18,621 nt of DNA from SVQP01 sp045587385 (GCA_045587385.1 JAZNCE010000114.1:1-18621); one strand, 5' to 3'. Positions 1 through 9,406 are shown, counted from the first letter of the stretch. Notes: generated from the letters alone by a model not told the origin. Translations and numbers: made by a program.

Positions 1-70
1 TAAATTATTGTTTACCACACAGAAGGAAAAAAGTCCCTCACCGAGCGACCAAATCATAAAATCAATACGC

Positions 71-100
71 TATAATAGAGAAAACACTACACAAAAGGAG
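71..100 (+). promoter_or_regulatory. Candidate -10 box and ribosome binding site of hsdR
   Basis: A perfect TATAAT lies at 71-76, but I see no convincing -35 box 16-18 nt upstream, so the promoter is tentative. AAGGAG at 95-100, 7 nt before the ATG at 108, is a good ribosome binding site and supports that start. The first 107 bases hold no gene that I can see. Confidence 0.4.
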
Positions 101-107
101 AATAATC

Positions 108-3100
108 ATGTCAAAATACTTCACTGAGGCTGATTATGAAAATTCGTTACTCGAATTATTCGAGAACATGGGATACGACTATAAGTACGGCCCAAATATC
201 GAGAGGGATTTCTATAGCCCTCTTTATCAGGATGTCCTTGAAGAAAGCATTAGGAAATTGAACCCCTCTCTCCCTTATGATGCCATCAAGGAAGCTCTCT
301 TCAAACTGACCAACTTTGAGAATGCCGAGCTTGTTCAAAAGAACGCTGTGTTCATGGACTATCTGCAGAACGGCATCGAAGTAAGATATTATGACAAGGG
401 TGAACCGCGCTCTGCGAGAGTGAAGCTCGCTGATTTTGACACGCCCGAAAACAACTCCTTTATTGTAGCGAATCAATGGACATTCATCGAAAACAGCAAT
501 AAACGCCCCGACATTCTGTTATTCCTCAACGGTCTGCCTGTGGTACTTGTAGAACTGAAGTCTCCGTCCCGTGAAGAAGCGGATGCTTCCGAAGCTTACA
601 ATCAGATCAGAAACTACATGAAGGAAATCCCTTCGATGTTCATTTACAACTGCATCTGCGTAATGAGTGATCAGCTCGTATCCAAAGCCGGAACTATCAC
701 ATCAGGCGAAGATCGCTTCATGGAATGGAAAACGGTAGACGGTAGCTATGAGAACACGCAATTCGCACAGTTCGATACGTTCTTTGAAGGAATGTTCACC
801 AAGGCACGCCTTCTCGACCTCATCAAGAACTTTATTTGCTTCTCTAACGAAGGAATCAAGAGATATAAGATACTCGCAGGTTATCACCAATACTTCGCCG
901 TCAGAAAAGCCGTAGAATCGACGAAAAAAGCAACGGTGACTGACGGTAAGGGTGGTGTCTTTTGGCACACGCAAGGAAGCGGAAAATCGCTCTCCATGGT
1001 GTTCTATGCTCACCTCTTGCAAGAAGCACTTGACTCGCCAACAATCGTAGTTCTCACAGACAGAAATGACCTCGACGATCAGCTCTTTGGTCAATTTTCC
1101 AAGTGTAGCGAATTTCTCCGTCAGATACCTGTACAGGCAGAGAGTCGCGCACACCTCAAGGAACTCCTTGCAGGTAGAAAAGCAAATGGTATCTTCTTCA
1201 CGACGATGCAGAAATTCGAGGAATCGGACGAACCTCTCTCTGATAGAAGAAACATCATCGTAATGGCAGACGAAGCTCACAGAGGACAGTATGGTCTCTC
1301 CGAGCGCATTGATGCTGAAACAGGAAAGATTAAGGTCGGAACGGCAAGAATCATCCGTGATAGTTTACCTAACGCTACATACATTGGCTTCACCGGAACA
1401 CCGATCTCTCTCAAAGACCGCAGCACCCGTGAGGTGTTCGGTGATTATATCGACATTTACGATATGACTCAGGCAGTAGAAGATGGAGCAACTCGCCCCG
1501 TTTACTACGAAAGCCGTGTTATCAAACTTAAACTTGATAAAGAAACCATCAAGCTCATCGACCAAGAGTATGACCTCATGGCGGCTCAAGCCGAACCCGG
1601 CGTAGTCGAAAAGAGCAAGCGCGAGATGAGTCAGATGGAAGCCGTACTTGGCAATGAGAACACCATCAACTCCCTTGTTGTTGATATTCTTGACCATTAC
1701 GAGAACTACCGTGCAAACCTGCTCACAGGTAAGGCGATGATCGTTGCATACTCTCGCCCTATCGCTATGCAGATTTACAAGAAGATTTTGGAACTTCGCC
1801 CGGATTGGACGGAGAAAGTTGCTGTCGTTATGACTTCGGGCAACAAAGATCCCGAAGAATGGCATGATATCATCGGTAACAAGCACCATAAAGACGAGCT
1901 TGCAAAGAAATTCAAGGACAATGACAGCCCCCTCAAGATTGCAATCGTTGTCGACATGTGGCTGACAGGCTTCGACGTACCGTCCCTCGCTACCATGTAT
2001 GTGTACAAGCCCATGAATGGTTACAACTTGATGCAAGCAATTGCACGTGTTAACCGTGTATTTGGGGACAAAGAAGGTGGTCTCGTCGTTGACTATGTCG
2101 GCATCGCATCCGCGCTCAAGCAAGCGATGAACGATTATACCAAGCGTGATAAGGATAAGTACGGCGACACCGACATCACCAAGATGGCATTCCCGAAGTT
2201 CCTTGAAAAGCTCGAAATATGCCGTGATTTGCTATACGGATTCGACTATAGCGCGTTCTCCTATGGTTCTGATCTCGAAAGAGCCAAGACGATTAGCGGT
2301 GCCGTCAACTTCTTCGTAGCTCCCGACAAGGAAGAAGAAAGAAACAACTATCTCAAGGAAGCGTTGGCATTGCATCAGGCGTTGTCTCTTTGCTCATCTA
2401 TCGTGGACGAGAACCTACGTATCGAAGCCGCGTTTATGGAAGCTGTTCGTGTTCTTCTCATGAAGCTGATGAACCAAGGCAGCGGTGGTAAGAAGATTTC
2501 CTTGCCCGAAATGAATGCAAGAATAAATGAGCTTCTCAAGCAGAGTATAAAGAGTGATGGTGTAATCAATCTTTTCTCTGATGTCCAAGAAGAATTCTCG
2601 TTGTTCGATCCCAAGTTCCTTGCAGATGTCGCCAAAATGAAAGAAAAGAACTTGGCTGTCGAATTATTGAAGAAGTTAATTGCCGAACAGATTGTTGTGT
2701 TCAAGAGGACCAATGTCGTTAAGTCAGGCAAATTTAGCGAAATAATTCAAGAAACAATGAACCGCTACCTCAACGGCATGTTGACCAACGAAGAAGTCAT
2801 CCAAGAGCTTCTCAAAATTGCGAAAGATATAGCAAGTGCAAAAGAAGCAGGTGCAGATCTTGGTCTTACAGACGAGGAAATGGCATTCTATGACGCACTT
2901 ACCAAGCCCGAAGCAATTAAGGACTTCTACGAGAACGATCAGCTCGTGGCTCTCACCAAGGAGCTGACCGAAACCTTACGCAAGAATCAGACGATTGATT
3001 GGCAGAAAAAAGACCAAGCAAGAGCAAGAATGCGTATGATGATCAAGAAACTACTCAAGAAATACAACTATCCGCCGGAAGATCGTGAAGATGCTGTTGT

Positions 3101-3152
3101 GATTGTAATGCAACAATGCGAACTTTGGGCAGATAAGATTATGATTAGCTAA
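108..3152 (+). CDS. hsdR: Type I restriction enzyme, R (HsdR) subunit
   Basis: This is the restriction/translocation subunit of a type I restriction-modification complex. It cuts unmodified DNA after ATP-driven translocation when bound to HsdM and HsdS. At 1014 aa it has the normal family length and looks complete. The N-terminal nuclease domain shows a PD-(D/E)XK site (RPDILLF with D135, then VELK with E149 and K151). The SF2 helicase motor follows: Walker A HTQGSGKS (GSGKS about 290-294), DEAH at 388-391, FTGTP soon after, and motif VI QAIARVNRVF. A helical C-terminal region of about 300 residues completes the usual architecture. The GSGKS style and length resemble the EcoR124 (type IC) group. 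hsdM and hsdS are not in the window and must lie upstream or elsewhere. It appears to head the operon that runs to 9324. Confidence 0.95.
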   Translation: MSKYFTEADYENSLLELFENMGYDYKYGPNIERDFYSPLYQDVLEESIRKLNPSLPYDAIKEALFKLTNFENAELVQKNAVFMDYLQNGIEVRYYDKGEPRSARVKLADFDTPENNSFIVANQWTFIENSNKRPDILLFLNGLPVVLVELKSPSREEADASEAYNQIRNYMKEIPSMFIYNCICVMSDQLVSKAGTITSGEDRFMEWKTVDGSYENTQFAQFDTFFEGMFTKARLLDLIKNFICFSNEGIKRYKILAGYHQYFAVRKAVESTKKATVTDGKGGVFWHTQGSGKSLSMVFYAHLLQEALDSPTIVVLTDRNDLDDQLFGQFSKCSEFLRQIPVQAESRAHLKELLAGRKANGIFFTTMQKFEESDEPLSDRRNIIVMADEAHRGQYGLSERIDAETGKIKVGTARIIRDSLPNATYIGFTGTPISLKDRSTREVFGDYIDIYDMTQAVEDGATRPVYYESRVIKLKLDKETIKLIDQEYDLMAAQAEPGVVEKSKREMSQMEAVLGNENTINSLVVDILDHYENYRANLLTGKAMIVAYSRPIAMQIYKKILELRPDWTEKVAVVMTSGNKDPEEWHDIIGNKHHKDELAKKFKDNDSPLKIAIVVDMWLTGFDVPSLATMYVYKPMNGYNLMQAIARVNRVFGDKEGGLVVDYVGIASALKQAMNDYTKRDKDKYGDTDITKMAFPKFLEKLEICRDLLYGFDYSAFSYGSDLERAKTISGAVNFFVAPDKEEERNNYLKEALALHQALSLCSSIVDENLRIEAAFMEAVRVLLMKLMNQGSGGKKISLPEMNARINELLKQSIKSDGVINLFSDVQEEFSLFDPKFLADVAKMKEKNLAVELLKKLIAEQIVVFKRTNVVKSGKFSEIIQETMNRYLNGMLTNEEVIQELLKIAKDIASAKEAGADLGLTDEEMAFYDALTKPEAIKDFYENDQLVALTKELTETLRKNQTIDWQKKDQARARMRMMIKKLLKKYNYPPEDREDAVVIVMQQCELWADKIMIS

Positions 3153-3175
3153 ACGTACAGTTCGAGGTGATAACC

Positions 3176-3595
3176 ATGTTAGAATTTCAAAGTTTAACTA
3201 AATACATTCCTTTGATATCCAATGATGAAATTGGCACTTGGGTTATCGACCGAGAAAACGATGGTACAATGGAACATCCTATTCATTTCCCGTTTGTAAA
3301 CTACTCCGAGATGGTAGATAGATTTGTGGAAGATGTGTATGCTTTCCATGGTGAACACCCAGAATTCGGACTCAATCGATATGGCGAAATATTAGAAAAG
3401 AACGGTTTGGAATGGGGTGGGAAAATGAGTACAGCGGATGTTTCTGACAAGGACGCACAATGCATATTGGCTCTTATCATCGGGGCTGTCCGAGCAGAAA
3501 GATTTTGCGATGGTGCTTTGATGGGATTCTTCAAAGACGGTAGTATTGAAAAATGGCTCACGAGATTGCTTGAAATAGACGGAGGAAACAACTAA
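3176..3595 (+). CDS. DUF6508-like protein
   Basis: A small soluble protein of 139 aa with no known biochemical role. The pattern KYIPL...G.W...NDGT near the N-terminus, followed by FVNYSEMV and a late AERFCDGAL segment, matches what I recall of the DUF6508 family, whose members often sit near restriction or defence genes. I chose ATG 3176 because GAGGTG at 3164-3169 is an ideal ribosome binding site for it; the GTG at 3167 lies inside that site. The gene begins 23 nt after hsdR and stops 2 nt before the next ATG, so it is surely cotranscribed. No catalytic motif is visible. A role as accessory or specificity factor for the neighbouring nucleases is inference only. Confidence 0.75.
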   Translation: MLEFQSLTKYIPLISNDEIGTWVIDRENDGTMEHPIHFPFVNYSEMVDRFVEDVYAFHGEHPEFGLNRYGEILEKNGLEWGGKMSTADVSDKDAQCILALIIGAVRAERFCDGALMGFFKDGSIEKWLTRLLEIDGGNN

Positions 3596-3597
3596 AA

Positions 3598-5307
3598 ATG
3601 TATAACGACATAATTCTTGAAACAAAACTTGTCGCAGATATCAAAGGGGAGTTCTATGTCCCCTCTTATCAGCGAGGATATAGATGGGGAGAAGATGAGG
3701 TTACCCGTTTGCTTGATGACGTGTTTGTAAACGGAGAAAAAAACTACTGCTTACAACCTATAGTCTTAAGAAAGAATGCGAATAGATTTGAACTAATTGA
3801 TGGTCAGCAAAGACTTACCACGTTATACCTCATATACAAATATCTGAACGATTTTGGAGCTATGTTTTTTCCGAAGCCGGCGTTCAATCTTGTTTATGAT
3901 ACAAGAGAGCAATCAGCAGATTTCTTAAATAACATTGATTTTTCTAAACAAGATGATAATATAGATTTTTGGTTTATTGCAAATGCCTATAAAACAATAA
4001 AGACTTGGTTTGAGGTTGAATCTCCACTTCGCGCAATGAAAATGTATCAATACTTTAAGGAACACGTTAAGGTAATATGGTATGAAGTTGGTGTTGGCGA
4101 TGATGCTATCTCCTTGTTTACTCGCTTGAATATCGGAAAAATTCCCCTCACAAGTGCGGAACTTGTAAAAGCCATGTTCCTCAGCCGTGATAACTCCGAA
4201 AATATGGATAGGGAGAAACAAGAAGAAATCTCCTTGCAATGGGATAATATTGAAAAAGAGTTACATAACGACTCAATGTGGTATTTCCTCACCAATAACA
4301 TTAAGAACAAGTATCAAACCCGTATTGACCTTATACTTGATTTGATTTCCGGTAAGGAAGAAACGAGCAAGGAGAAATACTATACCTTCTTCACATTCGA
4401 TGCAATGCGGAAAGAAAAGCAGTTAGAGGATATTTGGAGAAAGATTCAGCAGACATTCCTTGTTCTCAAGGATTGGTTTGAAAATCACGAGTTATATCAT
4501 AAGATCGGCTATCTTATTGCTTCAGGTACAAAGACGCTTCAACAAATATTTGACGAGTCGGAAAACAAAACCAAGGACGAGTTCAATGCGTTGCTGAATG
4601 ACTTTATTAGAAAAAGCATTGCAATTAACGGGAATTACTCGGAATTAAGCTATGAAAAACCGTTAGATTACAGAAGAATCAGTACGCTCCTTCTCTTGTT
4701 TAATGTAGAGTCTGTAAGACAAAACGGCGAGAATTCTCAATGGTTTCCTTTTGACAAATTCAAGTACAGCAAAGGCAACCGAGTAACGTGGAGTTTGGAA
4801 CACATTCACGCTCAACAGTCGGAAGGTATGAGAACTCAAGAAGTGTGGAAAGAATGGTTGGTTCGCCACATACCTTCGGTAAAAGTTGTAAGTCAAAACC
4901 AAGACGAACTTATCGCTGAAATGCAAGCTGCCGTAGATAAGGAAAAGTTGGAGCGTAGTGAGTTTGATACAATACAGCAGAAGGTTCTCGAAATATTGTC
5001 TGTATCAGGAAACAGAGAATATTTGCACTCCATTGCGAATCTCGCCTTATTGAACACGGCTGATAACGCAGCTCTCAACAATTCGACATTCGATGTTAAG
5101 AGGAACGCAATTGTTGACATGGATAAGAGAGGTCAGTATATTCCTTTCTGCACGAAAATGGTGTTCTTAAAATACTACACCCCTTCCGAACATAATCAAC
5201 TACATTTTTGGGGGCAGGCAGACAGAATTGCATATGTTAACGCTATAAATACTGTATTAGCCGAATACTTGTCCGAAGCAATCATTCTTGAAAAGGAGGA
5301 AGCGTAA
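3598..5307 (+). CDS. DUF262 / DUF1524 protein, GmrSD-like nuclease
   Basis: A 569-aa protein with the two-domain plan of single-chain GmrSD-type (type IV-like) enzymes, which use an NTP-dependent DUF262 domain and an HNH-like nuclease to attack modified DNA. The N-terminal DUF262 ParB-like domain is clear: YQRGYRW at residues 24-30 and IDGQQRLTTLY at about 67-77, which carries the DGQQR motif. The C-terminal DUF1524 domain shows SLEHIHAQQ (E401, H402, H404) and a later IANLALLN...NNSTFDVKR segment, the usual layout of this His-Me-like nuclease. The first His site reads EHIHAQ rather than the more common EHI.P, so activity is likely but unproven. GGAGG at 3582-3586 serves the ATG. The stop overlaps the next start (TAATG), indicating coupled translation with the second DUF262 gene. 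Confidence 0.9.
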   Translation: MYNDIILETKLVADIKGEFYVPSYQRGYRWGEDEVTRLLDDVFVNGEKNYCLQPIVLRKNANRFELIDGQQRLTTLYLIYKYLNDFGAMFFPKPAFNLVYDTREQSADFLNNIDFSKQDDNIDFWFIANAYKTIKTWFEVESPLRAMKMYQYFKEHVKVIWYEVGVGDDAISLFTRLNIGKIPLTSAELVKAMFLSRDNSENMDREKQEEISLQWDNIEKELHNDSMWYFLTNNIKNKYQTRIDLILDLISGKEETSKEKYYTFFTFDAMRKEKQLEDIWRKIQQTFLVLKDWFENHELYHKIGYLIASGTKTLQQIFDESENKTKDEFNALLNDFIRKSIAINGNYSELSYEKPLDYRRISTLLLLFNVESVRQNGENSQWFPFDKFKYSKGNRVTWSLEHIHAQQSEGMRTQEVWKEWLVRHIPSVKVVSQNQDELIAEMQAAVDKEKLERSEFDTIQQKVLEILSVSGNREYLHSIANLALLNTADNAALNNSTFDVKRNAIVDMDKRGQYIPFCTKMVFLKYYTPSEHNQLHFWGQADRIAYVNAINTVLAEYLSEAIILEKEEA

Positions 5308-7520
5308 TGAGTACCACACTTCATTCGTTCATGGATATATTTGAAACCGAATTTGATGCTGGCGAAGAAAAAGTGCAGCTCAAAAAAATAGCCATTCCTC
5401 TGATTCAGCGTGATTACGCGCAAGGTCGTTTGGATGGCGATGTTAACAGAGTAAGAACCCGCTTTTTAGCAGCTCTGCACGATGCTATAGTAAACAAGCC
5501 CATAACATTGGATTTTGTGTATGGCGATATTGATGAAAAAGGAGTTATGACTCCTTTGGATGGTCAGCAGAGATTGACCACTCTATTCCTTCTGCATTGG
5601 TATGCCGCAAAAAAGGAAAATGTAACGGAAGAAGAATGCGAATTTCTCGGAAAATTCAGCTATGAAACAAGATACAGCGCAAGATATTTTTGTGCTGAAC
5701 TTGTAAAGTTCCAACCTTCATTCAAGACAAAGATATCGGCAGAAATTATCAATCAAGCGTGGTTCCCTTTGGATTGGAAGAAAGATCCCACCATTAGCTC
5801 GATGTTAGTAATGCTCGATGCCATTGACGAGCAATTCAAGGATGTTTCGGATATTTGGAACAAACTGAAAGATAGAGCTATAACATTCTACTTCTTACCA
5901 ATAAAGGATATGGGGCTTACCGATGAGCTTTATATCAAAATGAACTCACGTGGTAAACCTTTAACTCTCTTCGAACACTTCAAAGCAGAGCTTGAAAGAG
6001 AGATCAGAACGCTTGACGAAAAGACGGGAAACAAAAACGCTGACCGCATAGTTGCTAAAATTGACAAAGCGTGGACAGATTTGCTTTGGCGTTATCGTAA
6101 CGGAGGATCTGGTGATTCGGCAGACGATAATATAATCGACGATGAGTTTTTAAGATATTTCAAGTTCATCTGCGATATCATTTGTTACAGAAGTGGCAAA
6201 TCACCGCAAAGCTACAGCAATGATGTTTTTGACTTATTGCACTTGTATTTTTCGGCTAAAGACGAGGAATTTTCTCTCAAAAACATCACAGTACTCGAAG
6301 CATTCTTTGATTGCTGGTGCGATATCGTTGGGTTTGATACTCCCACCAAATTCCTTGAATCCTTCATGAGCTTCGATCATGCAGAAGGAAAGATTGTTGT
6401 TGATTCAAAACATTATAAGGTGGATATCTTTGAAGATTGCATTCATTCTTACTCCGATAAATCGGGCAGGCTCCGTCAGTTCCCATTGAACAGAATTGTT
6501 CTCTTATACGCAATCACTGTATACTTGCAGAATCAGCAAAAAGTAGCTTACGATGATTTCGTGAGAAGAATAAGAATAGTCAACAATCTCATCCAAAATT
6601 CCGAGGACGAGGTTTCTGACAGACTTGATCGTAACAGAATCCCTGCCATCTTGAAGGCAGTTGATGCAATTATTCTTACAGGTGACATTGATGACAAGAT
6701 TGAAATCAACTTCAATGTTAATCAGATTCAAGAGGAAAAAGAGAAAATTGCATTTTTAAACGAAAATCAAGATAAGAGTTCTATACTGTTTACTCTTGAA
6801 GATCATCCTATGCTTAAAGGACAAATCAGCATTGTAGGTCTTGAAAATCTCGATTACTACAAGAGATTTGCTTCACTCTTCGAGTGCTCGTGGGATAAAA
6901 TCGATTGTGCGTTAATGACGATTGGAAACTACGGACAGCAAGAGAGAAACAAATGGCGTTATCAATTTGCCTCCAAGGGAATGCAACTGGCTTGGGATGA
7001 ACTGTTCCACATGAGCGCAAACGACGGCTTTGATAAAACAAAAGAAATCCTTATTAAACTGTTAGGCACAAATGAAGAATTTGATGACAGTGTCTTGGAT
7101 TCCATTATTTCAAACTACATCGCCGAATGTGAAAACAACTCTATCTATCCGTGGAATTATTATTATGTAAAGTATCCCGTGTTCCGCCCCGGAAGTTACG
7201 GAAAATTTAGTAACTCTGAGGCGGCAGAGAAACCTTATCTGTTCTCGATTTTGCAGACAAGATCGGCATGGTCTCAAAACACATATATGCCTTATTTGAA
7301 AGCCGTCGACGATGCACACTTGTCGAGAGATTCAATGGGGCAACGCTTGGAATATGCTGATATTCAAGTAACCTGTGAAAATGCAGCGTATGTCTTTAGC
7401 ACTATCGGCGATGAAAGCACAACAGAAAAAATCATGATTCCGCAGAATTCGGAAGGGATAGACACGGCAGATAGAATTATTTTGCTTAAAAACACCCTTG
7501 TTTCTAAAGGTCTCATCTAA
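5307..7520 (+). CDS. Second DUF262 protein, without recognisable HNH domain
   Basis: A 737-aa DUF262 protein. PLIQRDYAQGR (about 31-41) and PLDGQQRLTTLF (about 83-94) give the ParB-like NTP-binding core, and YIKMNSRGKPLTLFEHFK near residue 210 is the conserved second half of that domain. The long C-terminal part (about 300-737) contains no EHI/HNH-like site that I can find. It ends in an aromatic-rich segment (WNYYYVKYP.FRPG) followed by a Q.RS..S.N...PYLKAV run, also seen, as I recall, in other large DUF262 proteins. The start overlaps the stop of the first DUF262 gene by one base. It probably works with that protein as an NTPase/sensor partner of the nuclease; this is inference from context. 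Confidence 0.85.
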   Translation: MSTTLHSFMDIFETEFDAGEEKVQLKKIAIPLIQRDYAQGRLDGDVNRVRTRFLAALHDAIVNKPITLDFVYGDIDEKGVMTPLDGQQRLTTLFLLHWYAAKKENVTEEECEFLGKFSYETRYSARYFCAELVKFQPSFKTKISAEIINQAWFPLDWKKDPTISSMLVMLDAIDEQFKDVSDIWNKLKDRAITFYFLPIKDMGLTDELYIKMNSRGKPLTLFEHFKAELEREIRTLDEKTGNKNADRIVAKIDKAWTDLLWRYRNGGSGDSADDNIIDDEFLRYFKFICDIICYRSGKSPQSYSNDVFDLLHLYFSAKDEEFSLKNITVLEAFFDCWCDIVGFDTPTKFLESFMSFDHAEGKIVVDSKHYKVDIFEDCIHSYSDKSGRLRQFPLNRIVLLYAITVYLQNQQKVAYDDFVRRIRIVNNLIQNSEDEVSDRLDRNRIPAILKAVDAIILTGDIDDKIEINFNVNQIQEEKEKIAFLNENQDKSSILFTLEDHPMLKGQISIVGLENLDYYKRFASLFECSWDKIDCALMTIGNYGQQERNKWRYQFASKGMQLAWDELFHMSANDGFDKTKEILIKLLGTNEEFDDSVLDSIISNYIAECENNSIYPWNYYYVKYPVFRPGSYGKFSNSEAAEKPYLFSILQTRSAWSQNTYMPYLKAVDDAHLSRDSMGQRLEYADIQVTCENAAYVFSTIGDESTTEKIMIPQNSEGIDTADRIILLKNTLVSKGLI

Positions 7521-7541
7521 AAGTAATTACAGGAGTGGGAA

Positions 7542-8804
7542 ATGGACTACTTACAGTTAATAGAGTTTTGTGGCGAAGATGCAGTAAATAGCCTTTCCCA
7601 CAGAACCGAAATACAAAAGCAAATCATCGGGCTTCAAGCAGAACAAGCAGCCCTTGAAGAAGAACTCAAAAAGAGTTTTTCAGTGGATCTCTCCTTGACC
7701 GATGTGTTGGTTGCTTCAATTGCAGGTATCGTATGTGGAGCGATGAACGGATTATTTAAAACCTACATTCCCAAGCACGGTAACCTCCAGCACAAGCATT
7801 CAACCACGAGATCAGGCGTAGACTACAAAGTTCCAAAGCCCGAAGATATGAAAGGATCTGTTCAAGGGTTGCACAGACAAATCGGCCCCGGACATGACCT
7901 TGGAAGGTTTAACGAAGCGTTAGATCTTATGTCAGGAAAGAAGAAAGATTTTCCTTTGTGGGGGAAAACCATTACCGAGCAAACAGGTGGAACACTTCAT
8001 GCAGGTAATATGAGAGTCGATGATTTCCTTGCCCGTGGTGGCTTTAAAATCCCCGACGATCCCAAGGCAGAACTGATGAATCACCTCTTAATCGACTTCT
8101 TTACAAAGACAAGTCTCCCATTACCGTTCACATCCTACATAGCAGACCATAGTCAAGCCATGGCGAAGATTATGATGGGAATGTACGGAAACGGACTAAA
8201 CCTTAAAAATCTTGTCGGGAATGTCTCCTCCATCGCTATGTTGCAGCTGATAACGCATAGCTATGCTTATCTCTTCAAATCGGCAAATACGGTTGATTTG
8301 TACGGCAGATTGCATAACATGAAAAGCATTGAAGAATTCGGCGAACTATTCTCCGAATTAAATGCTGAAAACAAGAGATACCTCAAGTCCAACGAATTCA
8401 ATGTTCTTCAAGCAATAGCGCACGGCTCATCCTTCTTGGTTGATACCATCATCACAATGGCAAGCAAGAACTATGCAGGGCTGTTCTGCTTGGATTACGG
8501 CACACTTCTTTGCTTCACCATTGATGTTATCAAGTATGTAAAGCAAAGCACCGACAAACGCAAGAAAACCCTTGCAGAGCTGTCTGTCGTTAGCGATGAT
8601 ATCCTCTCGTTGGAATGTACATGGTATGAAACCTTCAGAAAAGATATGCTTCGGCTTGCACAGAATGACGGATTCTATGATACCTTTAATCCTGAACTCA
8701 TAATGGCACAGCATGAAGAAATTATTGGAAAGCTCGAAGCAGGTCATGACCGCAGATCGGATATGCTTTCGGAATTAAAGGAGTGGAATGTAGATGAAGC
8801 ATAA
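7542..8804 (+). CDS. Unknown 420-aa protein, probably membrane-associated
   Basis: I do not recognise a named family. Visible parts are an N-terminal coiled-coil stretch (about 21-45, rich in Q, E and A), a hydrophobic segment (LTDVLVASIAGIVCGAMNG, about 52-70), a Gly/His-rich stretch with LHRQIGPGHDLGRF, then MNHLLIDFFTKTSLPLPF, and several further semi-hydrophobic helices up to about 350. The HLLIDFFTKTSLPLPF piece recalls the HLLLD.LTPTG...P motif of YdjM-like membrane metal-dependent hydrolases (PF04307), and HRQIGPGHD could supply metal ligands; this is a weak analogy. AGGAG at 7531-7535 is the ribosome binding site. The end overlaps the following gene, so the two probably act together. 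Its place directly behind restriction genes suggests a defence effector or accessory. Confidence 0.7.
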   Translation: MDYLQLIEFCGEDAVNSLSHRTEIQKQIIGLQAEQAALEEELKKSFSVDLSLTDVLVASIAGIVCGAMNGLFKTYIPKHGNLQHKHSTTRSGVDYKVPKPEDMKGSVQGLHRQIGPGHDLGRFNEALDLMSGKKKDFPLWGKTITEQTGGTLHAGNMRVDDFLARGGFKIPDDPKAELMNHLLIDFFTKTSLPLPFTSYIADHSQAMAKIMMGMYGNGLNLKNLVGNVSSIAMLQLITHSYAYLFKSANTVDLYGRLHNMKSIEEFGELFSELNAENKRYLKSNEFNVLQAIAHGSSFLVDTIITMASKNYAGLFCLDYGTLLCFTIDVIKYVKQSTDKRKKTLAELSVVSDDILSLECTWYETFRKDMLRLAQNDGFYDTFNPELIMAQHEEIIGKLEAGHDRRSDMLSELKEWNVDEA

Positions 8805-9324
8805 GTTGTTCGGAAAGAAGAAAGAAACGACAGAAGATGTCGTGGTTGCTGACGATAGCATAGAAATCATGGCTACTGCCGAAGAAGATTCGGAAGATTC
8901 CATGGACGAGATGCAAAAGGTAGCTCGTACCATCAGCGAAATCAAAAAACAAAATCCCATACAAGCCCTTCTATCAGGAAGCAAAAACGAACGTGCTTTG
9001 GCAGAAAATGATGCCCTTATTTCGAGCGTAATCAAGAATATTTTGAATTGGCTTGCGGTGATAACCTCGGCTGAAACCGTCCGTAAGGAAGAATACGATG
9101 CCTTGACGAGCCAAATGCTTCAGCTCGACGAAGACGTCAACGCACAGCTTGAAATGCAAGTGAAGTTCAAAAAAGCCTATCAGAGCATGATGCAGAAGCA
9201 AGAGGAACAAAAGGCATTGACCGAAAAAGTTGAAAAACTGCAAAAGGAAAATCGATTCTTGAGAATCGTATCCTACGTGGCACTGGGAATTGGTTTTATC
9301 GCACTTATTATTGCTTTAGTATAA
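8794..9324 (+). CDS. Coiled-coil protein with C-terminal membrane anchor
   Basis: A 176-aa protein of unknown function. Residues 1-45 are basic then strongly acidic and Ser/Met rich (probably disordered), about 105-150 form a charged, Gln-rich coiled coil (QMQ.KFKKAYQSMMQKQEEQ), and the last 22 residues (FLRIVSYVALGIGFIALIIALV region) are a single hydrophobic helix ending at the C-terminus, the plan of a tail-anchored protein. It overlaps the upstream 420-aa gene by 11 nt, with GGAG in that gene's 3' end serving as the ribosome binding site, so translation is coupled. The pair probably forms a membrane complex. It is the last gene of the unit that begins with hsdR; tandem hairpins follow immediately. 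Confidence 0.75.
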   Translation: MKHKLFGKKKETTEDVVVADDSIEIMATAEEDSEDSMDEMQKVARTISEIKKQNPIQALLSGSKNERALAENDALISSVIKNILNWLAVITSAETVRKEEYDALTSQMLQLDEDVNAQLEMQVKFKKAYQSMMQKQEEQKALTEKVEKLQKENRFLRIVSYVALGIGFIALIIALV

Positions 9325-9401
9325 ACTGCGCACATCAAAAAATGATGCGCAGTAAGCAAAGTAAAGCCTTCGATTCACTTTTGGGGTCGAAGGCTTTACT
9401 T
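9325..9401 (+). terminator. Tandem hairpins closing the hsdR operon
   Basis: Two consecutive stem-loops follow the last stop codon. The first pairs ACTGCGC (9325-9331) with GCGCAGT (9347-9353). The second is a perfect 15-bp stem, 9359-9373 with 9387-9401 (core GTAAAGCCTTCGA / TCGAAGGCTTTAC). The U-run after it is short (CTTTACTT is within and just past the stem), so termination is probable rather than certain. A new promoter begins 6 nt later. Confidence 0.6.
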
Positions 9402-9406
9402 ATGCA

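Noticed and set aside
702..2123. Long minus-strand ORFs inside hsdR
   Set aside because: They are antisense shadows of a strongly conserved gene, without ribosome binding sites or recognisable domains.
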